Assembly (NCBI GenBank): GCA_963698265.1
Contig: CAVOQC010000001.1
Coordinates: 372,001-436,000, forward strand
DNA length: 64,000 nucleotides
Source of the DNA: FEB-7 sp963698265
GTDB taxonomy: Bacteria; Pseudomonadota; Gammaproteobacteria; Burkholderiales; Usitatibacteraceae
Reading direction: 5' to 3'
Positions 55,871-64,000 of the stretch are shown in pieces. The notes below the pieces were generated by a model. That model was given only the letters and a program-made list of their open reading frames with translations, ran no database searches and had not been told where the DNA came from. How positions within the stretch are numbered: the first letter of the stretch is position 1; each line of letters begins with the position of its first letter. A program made the position numbers and the translations under genes.

Positions 55871-56744
55871 CGCGCTGCCGCGCTACCTCGAGTTCCTCGC
55901 GAACGAGCGGCGCCTGGCCGCCCACACGCTCAGCGCCTATTCCCGCGACGGAATGCTCCTCGGGACCCTCTCGGAAGGACGCGACCCGGGCGAGCTCGGG
56001 TCCACGGACATCCGGCGCTTCGTCGCCGCGCTTCACGCGAGAGGCCTCGCGCCGCGCAGCCTCGCGCGGATGCTTTCCTCGTGGCGCGGGTTCTTCGACT
56101 GGCTCGTGCGGCGGCGCGAGATCGCCACGAATCCCTGCAAGGGCATCCGGGCCCCGCGCGCCCCGCGGACGCTGCCGGAAGCGCTCTCCCCGGACGAGGC
56201 CTCGCGCCTCGTCGCCATCGACGACGCCTCCGACACCGGCATCCGGGACCGCGCCCTCTTCGAACTCGCCTATTCCTGCGGGCTTCGGGTGTCCGAGTTG
56301 ACCGGCCTGGACATCGGCGCGGTCGACGCGCGTTCCGGCGAAGCCCGTGTCACGGGCAAGGGATCGAAGACGCGCATCGTCCCCGTGGGCGCCCCGGCGC
56401 TGGAGGCGCTGGCGCGATGGCTGCCGGTGCGCGAGCGCCTCGCGGCCGCCGGCGAAAAGGCCCTCTTCATCGGCCGTTCCGGCCGCCGCCTGTCCCCGCG
56501 CGAGGTCCAGCGCCGCATCAAGCTCCGGGCCGCGGCCGCGGGACTCGCGGTGGACGTGCATCCGCACATGCTGCGACACTCCTTCGCCTCGCACGTGCTG
56601 CAGTCCTCGGGCGACCTGCGGGCCGTGCAGGAGATGCTCGGCCACGCGAGCATCTCCTCCACGCAGGTGTACACGCACCTCGACTTCCAGCACCTCGCCA
56701 GGATCTACGACGCGACCCACCCGCGCGCGAAGCGCAAGGGCTGA
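55854..56744 (+). CDS. xerC: Tyrosine recombinase XerC
   Basis: 296 residues. The N-terminal core-binding domain (about 5–95) and catalytic domain have Arg145 (CGLRVSE), Lys169, His238–Arg241 (HMLRHSFASH), His264 (GHAS) and the nucleophile Tyr273 (VYTH). With XerD it resolves chromosome dimers at dif near the terminus. The GTG start lies inside the end of the DUF484 gene, implying coupling. Confidence 0.96.
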   Translation: MKPPASALPRYLEFLANERRLAAHTLSAYSRDGMLLGTLSEGRDPGELGSTDIRRFVAALHARGLAPRSLARMLSSWRGFFDWLVRRREIATNPCKGIRAPRAPRTLPEALSPDEASRLVAIDDASDTGIRDRALFELAYSCGLRVSELTGLDIGAVDARSGEARVTGKGSKTRIVPVGAPALEALARWLPVRERLAAAGEKALFIGRSGRRLSPREVQRRIKLRAAAAGLAVDVHPHMLRHSFASHVLQSSGDLRAVQEMLGHASISSTQVYTHLDFQHLARIYDATHPRAKRKG

Positions 56745-56762
56745 AGGCTTTGCGCAACCGAA

Positions 56763-56792
56763 TTGCATCTGCCGCGCCGCGCGGCCTAGAAT
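56763..56792 (+). promoter_or_regulatory. Promoter of the Fur-family gene
   Basis: TTGCAT (56763–56768) and TAGAAT (56787–56792) are 18 bases apart. The -10 ends 6 bases before the ATG, so the transcript is predicted to be leaderless. Confidence 0.55.
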
Positions 56793-56798
56793 CCCGCC

Positions 56799-57239
56799 AT
56801 GGGAAGACCCCGATCGCACCATGCCGCGCAGGTCGCCGCGGCGCAGGGCCGCATCCGGGCCGCCGGCGAGCGCCTGACGGCGCCCCGCGCCGCCGTCCTC
56901 GCGGTGCTCCTCGCCTCCGACACGGCCCTCACCCACCATGAGGTGGCGGAGTCGCTGCGCGCCGGCGCGCCCGTGGACCGCGTGACCGTCTATCGCGTGC
57001 TCGACTGGCTCGTCTGCCTGGCGCTCGCCCACCGCATCCCGGGCGAGGACCGCACCTGGCGCTTTCGCGCGAACCGCGATTCCACGCACGGACCCCACGC
57101 GCACTTCACTTGCTCGAGCTGCGGCAGGACCGTCTGCCTCGAGGACGTGGCGGTGCCGCCGAGCGTACGCGTGCCGAGGGGATTCCTGCCGCAGAAGGTC
57201 GAGCTCACGGTGCAGGGCCTCTGCGCCGCCTGCCACTGA
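56799..57239 (+). CDS. Fur-family metal-responsive repressor (Zur-like)
   Basis: 146 residues. Winged-helix domain (about 15–85) with THHEVAESLRAGAPVDRVTVYRVLDWL, then a metal-binding C-terminal part: HGPHAHFTCSSCGRTVCLED and the end pair CAACH, giving the CxxC/CxxC structural zinc site. The sequence is more like Zur than Fur, and the next two genes are COG0523 GTPases, which are commonly zinc-regulated. No palindromic Zur box was recognised in its promoter. Confidence 0.85.
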   Translation: MGRPRSHHAAQVAAAQGRIRAAGERLTAPRAAVLAVLLASDTALTHHEVAESLRAGAPVDRVTVYRVLDWLVCLALAHRIPGEDRTWRFRANRDSTHGPHAHFTCSSCGRTVCLEDVAVPPSVRVPRGFLPQKVELTVQGLCAACH

Positions 57240-57251
57240 CCAGGGGCCACG

Positions 57252-58274
<1,023 letters not shown>

Positions 58275-58277
58275 CGC

Positions 58278-59273
58278 ATGGCCGCCGACCCGACCCCCGA
58301 GCAGGATCTCATCCCCGTCACCATCCTCACCGGCTTCCTGGGAGCCGGAAAGACGACTCTCCTGAACCGCATCCTCACCGAGCAGCACGGCGAGAAGATC
58401 GCGGTGATCGAGAACGAGTTCGGGGAAACGGGCGTGGACAACGACATCCTCGTGGAAGACCGCGAGGAACAAATCGTGGAGATGAACAACGGGTGCCTCT
58501 GCTGCACCGTGCGCGGGGATCTCGTGCGCATCCTGGGCGAACTCGGGAAGAAGCGCCGCCAGGGGAAGCTGCGTTTCGACCGCGTGGTGATCGAGACCAC
58601 CGGGCTCGCCAATCCCGGGCCGGTCGCGCAGACCTTCTTCATGGACGAGGACGTCCACGGCGCCTACCTGCTCGACGCCGTGATCACCGTCGTGGACGCG
58701 AAGCACGGGCAGCAGCAGCTCGACCGCCACGACGAGGCGCGCGCCCAGGTGGGTTTCGCGGACCGGATCCTGCTGTCGAAGACCGACCTCGTCGGCGAGG
58801 CTGACGTCGCGGGCCTCATGGACCGGTTGCGCGACATGAATCCGCGGGCGCCCCAGACGAAGGTGCATTTCGGCGAAACCGACATCCGCGAGATCCTCGA
58901 CATCCGCGGGTTCAACCTGAACGCGGCGCTCGAGATCGATCCGGGATTCCTGGCGGAGGGACACCACCACCACGACGAGGACGTGCAGAGCTTCGTGTGG
59001 AAGGACCCGCGCGCGCTGCAGATGGAGAAGATCGAGACCTTCCTGTCGCTCATGACGCAGAATTACGGCGAGGATCTCCTGCGCTACAAGGGCATCCTCA
59101 ACATCCAGGGCGAGCCGCGCCGCATGATCTTCCAGGGCGTGCACATGCTCATGGGCGGCACGCCCGGCAAGCCCTGGGCTCCGGGAGAGGCGCGCGAGAG
59201 CGTGATGGTGTTCATCGGACGCAGGATCCCGCGCCGCCTCTTCGAGGAGGGCCTCGCGTACTGCGTGGCCTGA
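58278..59273 (+). CDS. COG0523 metal-handling GTPase (second copy)
   Basis: 331 residues. Walker A GFLGAGKTT near 19–27, CxCC (Cys 73, 75, 76), NKxD-type LSKTDLVGEADV, and a histidine run EGHHHHDED near 230, a probable metal sink. The C-terminal GILNIQGEPRRMIFQGVHMLM is YjiA/ZigA-like. It differs clearly from the upstream copy, so this is an old duplication with separate roles rather than a recent tandem event. Confidence 0.92.
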   Translation: MAADPTPEQDLIPVTILTGFLGAGKTTLLNRILTEQHGEKIAVIENEFGETGVDNDILVEDREEQIVEMNNGCLCCTVRGDLVRILGELGKKRRQGKLRFDRVVIETTGLANPGPVAQTFFMDEDVHGAYLLDAVITVVDAKHGQQQLDRHDEARAQVGFADRILLSKTDLVGEADVAGLMDRLRDMNPRAPQTKVHFGETDIREILDIRGFNLNAALEIDPGFLAEGHHHHDEDVQSFVWKDPRALQMEKIETFLSLMTQNYGEDLLRYKGILNIQGEPRRMIFQGVHMLMGGTPGKPWAPGEARESVMVFIGRRIPRRLFEEGLAYCVA

Positions 59274-59515
59274 CGGCGAAGCGCTTGCCCGACACCGGCT
59301 TGCGCCGCCCGCGTCACGGCATCGCCCGCGGGCGTTATACTGGCGCTGGCTCTCGGGAATGGTGCGGCGCGTACGGCGGTTCGCCGGGCTCGTGCCGGCG
59401 GCGCGAGGCCCATTGAAGCTTTTCCCGCGAGCCTCCTCGCCAAACGAAAAAGCCGGCCGACCATGGCGCACGCTGCACCGACCAGACGCAAGCATTTCGC
59501 CCTTGCCGCAGCGAC

Positions 59516-60661
59516 ATGCGGCGATTTCGCGGCCCGGACCGCGTCCCGAGGATAGACGCGAACGTGGCTCATCCTGCCGCCGGCTCGCCTTCCCTCGGAT
59601 CGTCGCGGACCGCGTCCCGTCCCCCGGGACGCCTCGGCACCGAGGAATACCACGCCTCCGTGCTGCCGCCCGCCCAGGAGGCCGCAGTGCTCTATTCCGC
59701 GAACCTCGTCGCCCCGGCCGAAGCGGTCCTGCGGTCGCTCACGAGGGACCCCGCGAGCCGCTCGAACAAGCAGCCCTGGCTCATGCTCTTCGACCTGCTC
59801 GAGATCACGCAGAACCGGGCCGAGTACGAGTCCCTGTCGATGCTCTACACGGTAAAGTTCGAGCAGTCCCCGCCCGCCTGGGCGGGAGGGGAGGAGGCCG
59901 CCTCCGATCCCCGCCGCGCCCAGAGCCGCGATCGCAAGGATTTCTTCGCGCTCAAGCCGAACGCTCTCGGCGAACTCGCCCCGGAAATCGAGAAATTCGT
60001 CGCTTTCGCCGAATCCATGGGAACTGTGCGGCTCGACCTCGGCAAGGTCGCCTCCATCACCGCCTCGGAGGCCTCACTCCTGGCAGCGGCACTGAAGCGC
60101 CTGCGCGCCGCCGGGCTTCCGATGTGGTTCAACAACACCGAATCCCTCGAGCGCGTGCTGCGCGCCGCCTTCAACGAGCGCGCCTCGGAGGCCACGCGCA
60201 GCTTCTGGCTGCTGCTCTTCGAGCTCTACGTGCTGCAGGACAAGATGGATCCCTTCGAGGAGCTCGGGCTCGAGTACGCCGTCGCCTACGAAATGTCGCC
60301 TCCCATCTGGGAGGTGTACGTGAACTCCGTGGCGGCGGCCGCATCGCGCGTGCCGGCCTCGCCGGCCGCCGAGGAGCCGGAGACCGGATTCGTCCTGAAA
60401 GGCGTGATATCCACCGCGAGCCAGAACCAGTTCGCCGATCTCGCCTCCCACGCGGCCGCCGGACCGGAGCTGGTGGTGGACATGGGAAAGGTCCTGCGCA
60501 TCGACTTTGCCGCCGCCGGCCAGTTCTACGAGGTGGTGAAGGCGATCCAGCTCGCCGGCAAGCGGGTAATCCTTTCCAATCTCTCGGAATTGAATGCGGC
60601 GCTCCTCGAGGCTTTCGGCTTCAATCGCCACGCGATCCTCATCCGCCGCAAGGCGAACTAG
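59516..60661 (+). CDS. STAS-domain protein upstream of hslVU
   Basis: 381 residues in the chosen frame. Two STAS-like modules are visible: FVAFAESMGTVRLDLGKVASITASEASLLAAALKRLR (about 165–200) and PELVVDMGKVLRIDFAAAGQFYEVVKAIQLAGKRVILSN (about 315–355), linked by helical parts. The N-terminal ~40 residues are poorly conserved in look, so the true start may be further in. Such proteins often precede hslV in betaproteobacteria. The 242-base gap upstream contains a -10-like TTATACT near 59335 and nothing else I can name. Confidence 0.8.
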   Translation: MRRFRGPDRVPRIDANVAHPAAGSPSLGSSRTASRPPGRLGTEEYHASVLPPAQEAAVLYSANLVAPAEAVLRSLTRDPASRSNKQPWLMLFDLLEITQNRAEYESLSMLYTVKFEQSPPAWAGGEEAASDPRRAQSRDRKDFFALKPNALGELAPEIEKFVAFAESMGTVRLDLGKVASITASEASLLAAALKRLRAAGLPMWFNNTESLERVLRAAFNERASEATRSFWLLLFELYVLQDKMDPFEELGLEYAVAYEMSPPIWEVYVNSVAAAASRVPASPAAEEPETGFVLKGVISTASQNQFADLASHAAAGPELVVDMGKVLRIDFAAAGQFYEVVKAIQLAGKRVILSNLSELNAALLEAFGFNRHAILIRRKAN

Positions 60662-60668
60662 CCTCGCC

Positions 60669-61208
60669 ATGGCCGAAGTCTCCTTCCACGGCACCACCAT
60701 CGTCTGCGTTCGCCGCGGCGCCCAGGTCGCCATGGGAGGCGACGGCCAGGTCACGCTCGGCAACGTCGTGGTCAAGGCGTCGGCACGCAAGGTCCGCCGC
60801 CTCTACAACGACCGCATTCTCGCGGGCTTCGCCGGCGCCACGGCCGACGCGTTCACCCTGTTCGAGCGCTTCGAGGCGAAGCTCGAGAAGCACCAGGGCA
60901 ACCTGCTTCGCTCGGCGGTCGAGCTTGCGAAGGACTGGCGCACGGACCGGATGCTGCGCCGGCTGGAGGCCATGCTCGCCGTGGCGGACCGCGAGGTCTC
61001 GCTCCTGATCACCGGGAACGGGGACGTGCTCGAACCCGAGCACGGCATCGTCGCGATGGGCAGCGGCGGCTCGTTCGCCCAGGCAGCGGCGATGGCCCTT
61101 CTCGGGCACACCGAACTCGCGCCGGCCGACATCGTCAAGCGATCGCTCGAGATCGCGGGCGAGATCTGCATCTACACCAACCAGACGCACGTGATCGAGA
61201 CGCTCTGA
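60669..61208 (+). CDS. hslV: ATP-dependent protease peptidase subunit HslV
   Basis: 179 residues. MAEVSFHG precedes the nucleophile Thr of TTIVCVRRGAQVAMGGDGQVTLG; the short N-terminal extension is typical of betaproteobacteria and must be removed to expose Thr. GNGDVLEPEHGIVAMGSGG and YTNQTHVIETL are conserved. It forms the proteolytic dodecamer with HslU encoded 20 bases downstream. Confidence 0.97.
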   Translation: MAEVSFHGTTIVCVRRGAQVAMGGDGQVTLGNVVVKASARKVRRLYNDRILAGFAGATADAFTLFERFEAKLEKHQGNLLRSAVELAKDWRTDRMLRRLEAMLAVADREVSLLITGNGDVLEPEHGIVAMGSGGSFAQAAAMALLGHTELAPADIVKRSLEIAGEICIYTNQTHVIETL

Positions 61209-61228
61209 GGGCCGCGTCGCCCACCGAC

Positions 61229-62581
61229 ATGAGCCTGCCCGTCCCCGCAACGCACGCCCCGCCGGCCTCCTCCATGATGACGCCGCAGGAAATCGTCCAC
61301 GAGCTCGACAAGCACATCGTGGGACAGGATGCGGCGAAGAAGGCGGTCGCCATCGCGCTTCGCAACCGCTGGAGGCGCTCGCAGGTGGCGGAGCCGCTGC
61401 GCAGCGAGATCACACCGAAGAACATCCTCATGATCGGGCCCACGGGCGTGGGCAAGACGGAGATCGCGCGGCGCCTTGCCCGGCTCGCCAACGCGCCCTT
61501 CGTGAAGGTCGAGGCGACGAAGTTCACCGAGGTCGGCTACGTGGGGCGGGACGTGGACACGATCATCCGCGACCTCGCGGAGGTTGCGGTGAAGGCCACG
61601 CGCGAGCAGGAGGTCGGCAAGGTCCGGCCGCGGGCGGAGGATGCCGCGGAGGAGCGCATCCTCGAAGCCCTGCTGCCGGGAGTGCCCGCTTCCGAGGGCC
61701 AGGATGCCGGCTCCACGCGCCAGCGCTTCCGGAAGATGCTGCGCGAAGGCAAGCTCGACGACAAGGAGATCGAGATCGAGATCGCCCAGGGCCCGGGATC
61801 GATGGACATCATGGCTCCGCCCGGCATGGAGGAGCTCACGCAGCAGATCCAGGGCATGTTCGCCAACATCGGCGGCGGCCGCCGCCGCGCGCGCAAGCTC
61901 TCCATCCGCGAGGCGCTTCGCCTCATCACCGACGAGGAAGCCGGCAAGCTCGTGAACGAGGAGGAAATCCGCCTCCAGGCCATGCGGGCGGTCGAGCAGA
62001 ACGGAATCGTCTTCCTGGACGAGATCGACAAGGTCGCGAGCCGCAGCGAGCACGCCGGTGCCGACGTGTCCCGGCAGGGCGTGCAGCGCGACTTGCTTCC
62101 CCTCGTCGAGGGAACGGCGGTCACGACCAAGTACGGCGTGCTGCGCACCGATCACATCCTCTTCATCGCGAGCGGCGCCTTTCACCTCGCGAGGCCCTCG
62201 GACCTCATCCCCGAGCTCCAGGGCCGGCTGCCCATCCGCGTGGAGCTCTCGAGCCTCACCGTGGACGACTTCGAGCGCATCCTCACCGCCACCGATGCCT
62301 GCCTCACGCGCCAGTACGAGGCGCTCCTCGCCACGGAGGACGTAGCACTTTCCTTCACGCCCGAAGCCGTGCGCCGGATCGCGGAGATCGCCTTTTCGGT
62401 GAATGAGCGGACGGAAAACATCGGCGCTCGCCGCCTGCACACGGTGATGGAACGGCTCCTGGAGGAGATCTCCTTCGACGCGGGGCTGGGAACGCGCGAA
62501 ACCCGGATCGACGCGGCCTATGTCGACGCGCGCCTGGCCGACCTGGCCAAGAGCGAAGACTTGTCGCGCTACGTGCTCTAG
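61229..62581 (+). CDS. hslU: HslU ATPase subunit of HslVU
   Basis: 450 residues. Walker A GPTGVGKT (70–77), the I domain region (about 110–240), Walker B VFLDEIDKVAS and the C-terminal RRLHTVMERLLEEISFDA and final LSRYVL are intact. It unfolds substrates and activates HslV. The first 15 residues are unlike other HslU proteins; the start may be the ATG pair at 61274/61277 instead of 61229. Confidence 0.97.
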   Translation: MSLPVPATHAPPASSMMTPQEIVHELDKHIVGQDAAKKAVAIALRNRWRRSQVAEPLRSEITPKNILMIGPTGVGKTEIARRLARLANAPFVKVEATKFTEVGYVGRDVDTIIRDLAEVAVKATREQEVGKVRPRAEDAAEERILEALLPGVPASEGQDAGSTRQRFRKMLREGKLDDKEIEIEIAQGPGSMDIMAPPGMEELTQQIQGMFANIGGGRRRARKLSIREALRLITDEEAGKLVNEEEIRLQAMRAVEQNGIVFLDEIDKVASRSEHAGADVSRQGVQRDLLPLVEGTAVTTKYGVLRTDHILFIASGAFHLARPSDLIPELQGRLPIRVELSSLTVDDFERILTATDACLTRQYEALLATEDVALSFTPEAVRRIAEIAFSVNERTENIGARRLHTVMERLLEEISFDAGLGTRETRIDAAYVDARLADLAKSEDLSRYVL

Positions 62582-62661
62582 TCCCCGACAGGGAGCATCG
62601 GCCACCCGCCGGCCGGGCGCGGAAACGCAAGGGCGGCGGACGCGGCGCAGAATCGGCAACC

Positions 62662-63513
62662 ATGACCCGCTTCCTTGCCGCCACCGCGGCCATCCTCGCC
62701 GGCTGCGCTTCCTTGCCAGGGCCCGTGACGCCTGAAGAACCGCCCTCCTCTCTCGCCACCGCGGAATCCGCGTTCGCCGCGCAGTCGGTGCGCGACGGCA
62801 TGCGCGCCGCGTTTCTCGCCTGGCTCGCGCCGGATGCGACGCTCTATCGCAATGGGCCTGTGAACGGGCCCGCGTTCATCGCGGCCAATCCGGATCCGCC
62901 CATTGTCCTCGACTGGAAGCCGGTGTACGTCGAAGTCGCCTCGTCGGGCGAGCTGGGGCTCTCGACCGGGCCGTGGACGCTCGTGAGCCGCACAAACCCG
63001 GGTGTCGCGCCCCGGCACGGCCAGTTCGTCTCCGTCTGGAAGCGGGAGGCGGGGGGGGCCTGGCGCGTTCGGGTCGATCTCGGGATCTCGCATTCCGGTC
63101 CCGCGCTGTCCGAGGCCCCCTTGCAGGCGCTTACGACCCCGCGCCGGGGAACGGCTGCGACTGGCACGATTGCGGATGCCGAGGCGCGGTTCGCGGCGCT
63201 TGCGGCCCGGTCTGGCGACGCGGCGGCCTACGCGGATGCGGTATCCCCGTCGGTGCGGGTGTACCGGGAGGCGCATGCGCCGTTTCTCGGCCGGGACCCG
63301 GCCCTCGCCTCGCCTGCGGCGCGCGAAGCGCGTACCGGGTGGTCGCTGCAGACCCACGAGACGAGCGCTTCCGGGGAGCTGGGCTACGCCACGGGTTTCC
63401 TGGGCCCCGCCCCGGGCGCCGCCGCCACGGGCCATTACGTCCGCGTCTGGAGACGCGAGGCCGGCGGCTGGCGCATCGCGCTCGACGTGGTGAACGCCCT
63501 GGCTGCGCGCTAG
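62662..63513 (+). CDS. Lipoprotein with two SnoaL/NTF2-like repeats
   Basis: 283 residues. A short signal peptide with the lipobox LAGC (12–15) marks it as a lipoprotein. Two related domains of about 110 residues follow, each with a W-containing end (GQFVSVWKREAGGAWRVRVDLG; GHYVRVWRREAGGWRIALDVV), typical of SnoaL/DUF4440-like folds. The function is unknown. CAGAAT 8 bases before the ATG suggests a near-leaderless start. Its stop overlaps the stop of the convergent gene in CTAG. Confidence 0.78.
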   Translation: MTRFLAATAAILAGCASLPGPVTPEEPPSSLATAESAFAAQSVRDGMRAAFLAWLAPDATLYRNGPVNGPAFIAANPDPPIVLDWKPVYVEVASSGELGLSTGPWTLVSRTNPGVAPRHGQFVSVWKREAGGAWRVRVDLGISHSGPALSEAPLQALTTPRRGTAATGTIADAEARFAALAARSGDAAAYADAVSPSVRVYREAHAPFLGRDPALASPAAREARTGWSLQTHETSASGELGYATGFLGPAPGAAATGHYVRVWRREAGGWRIALDVVNALAAR

Positions 63514-64000
63514 GCCGGGGCAGCGCGCTCGACGGAGTAGCCACCGAGCATGCCGTGCCGGGCGAGGCGCACGAGCATCCCGGTGAAGTCCCAGCCGTCC
63601 GTCTTCGAGGACAGCTCCCCGAGCGGGAGCCCGCGCACGAGCCCTTCCAGGAAATCCGCTTCGGGTGTCGTGAGCAGCGCCAGGCGAACGCGCTGCGCTT
63701 CGCGCCACGCCAGCACGTCGTCCGTGCCCTCCTCGCGAGCCGGCGTCCCGTCGCGGTCCGGCTGGTTCGCCTCCCAGATCGCCAGCACCGGCCAGGCGGA
63801 GCGCACGAGCCTCACGCTCGCATGCAGTCGCAAACGCAGGCCCTCCTGCTCGGCGTCGGCAATCCCCGTGAGCGCGGCATAATCGAGCCCCGGCTCGTCC
63901 GCTGCCATCAGCGACTCCTGCCATGCCCACTCGAGCCGCGCGACATCGGCGAGCCAGGGCATTGCGGCGGCGTGCGGATAGGCGGCGAGGAAGGCCGGAA
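63510..64000 (-). CDS. HvfC/BufC-type (DUF2063) protein, 5' part outside the window
   Basis: The frame is open from the stop at 63510 through the window end; the visible 160 residues include PAFLAAYPHAAAMPWLADVARLEWAW, the typical linker and start of the C-terminal domain of HvfC/BufC proteins, followed by VLAIWEANQPDRDG and TPEADFLEGLVRGLPLGELSS. These proteins act with a DUF692 multinuclear iron enzyme to modify a metal-binding peptide (bufferin or related RiPP). Only the C-terminal half is seen, so the identity is likely but partners are not visible. Confidence 0.75.
   Translation of the reverse strand, partial: PAFLAAYPHAAAMPWLADVARLEWAWQESLMAADEPGLDYAALTGIADAEQEGLRLRLHASVRLVRSAWPVLAIWEANQPDRDGTPAREEGTDDVLAWREAQRVRLALLTTPEADFLEGLVRGLPLGELSSKTDGWDFTGMLVRLARHGMLGGYSVERAAPA

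Overview
The window reads as chromosomal DNA from a high-GC betaproteobacterium. The evidence is strong G/C bias at third codon positions, the block dapF–DUF484–xerC … STAS gene–hslV–hslU, the metK/ahcY/metF region with a SAH riboswitch ahead of ahcY, a phasin gene (polyhydroxyalkanoate storage), tandem LpxL-type acyltransferases and several tripartite-tricarboxylate and TAXI-type substrate-binding proteins. I saw no rRNA, tRNA, CRISPR array, prophage or insertion sequence. Coding density is very high and no gene-free stretch exceeds 300 bases.

Layout. 1–1.3 kb: minus-strand SPFH operon with a perfect 16-bp palindrome in its promoter and the first codons of a probable ribbon-helix-helix gene at the left edge. 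1.4–9.8 kb: tartrate/D-malate dehydrogenase, an acetyltransferase, a NAD-linked molybdenum formate dehydrogenase (alpha subunit plus a NuoE–NuoF fusion), a class II glutamine amidotransferase and a double cNMP-domain protein. 9.9–15.2 kb: sucCD, then a CHASE2 Ser/Thr kinase with a DUF2889 partner. 15.4–22.1 kb: quinone oxidoreductase and DUF1499, then an oxalate operon (oxc, frc, a folate-type formyltransferase) with a divergent Crp/Fnr-type regulator. 22.1–29.2 kb: a kinase–BON fusion, a TctCBA transporter, UspA and an SLC13-type permease. 29.2–34 kb: lytic transglycosylase, a short-chain epimerase-like protein, a GST and a CCA-adding enzyme without a recognisable HD motif. 34–43 kb: phasin, TAXI protein, MidA-like methyltransferase, pteridine-reductase-like SDR, ttcA, a glyoxylate aminotransferase, an M48 protease, an SH3 protein and mgtE. 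43–49.5 kb: metF, ahcY, metK and two acyltransferases. 49.5–54.2 kb: a three-gene minus-strand glycan operon (UDP-xylose-synthase-like, C-methyltransferase, OGT/SPINDLY-type glycosyltransferase) with an 8-bp tandem repeat just upstream. 54.3–64 kb: dapF, DUF484, xerC, a Zur-like Fur protein, two COG0523 GTPases, a STAS protein, hslVU, a lipoprotein and a partial HvfC/BufC-type gene.

How it fits together. Oxc and Frc turn oxalate into formate and CO2, and the formate dehydrogenase can oxidise the formate to CO2 with NADH formation. Five promoters (fds, oxc, tctC, uspA, sucC) carry a TTGAY-N4-RTCAA-like box centred about 41–43 bases (up to 45.5 for one alternative at fds) upstream of the start predicted from a matching -10 hexamer. 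The divergent Crp/Fnr protein has the E-x-x-S-R recognition-helix signature for that sequence. This suggests a redox- or effector-controlled regulon for small organic acids. The SAM cycle is represented by metK, ahcY (SAH riboswitch) and metF.
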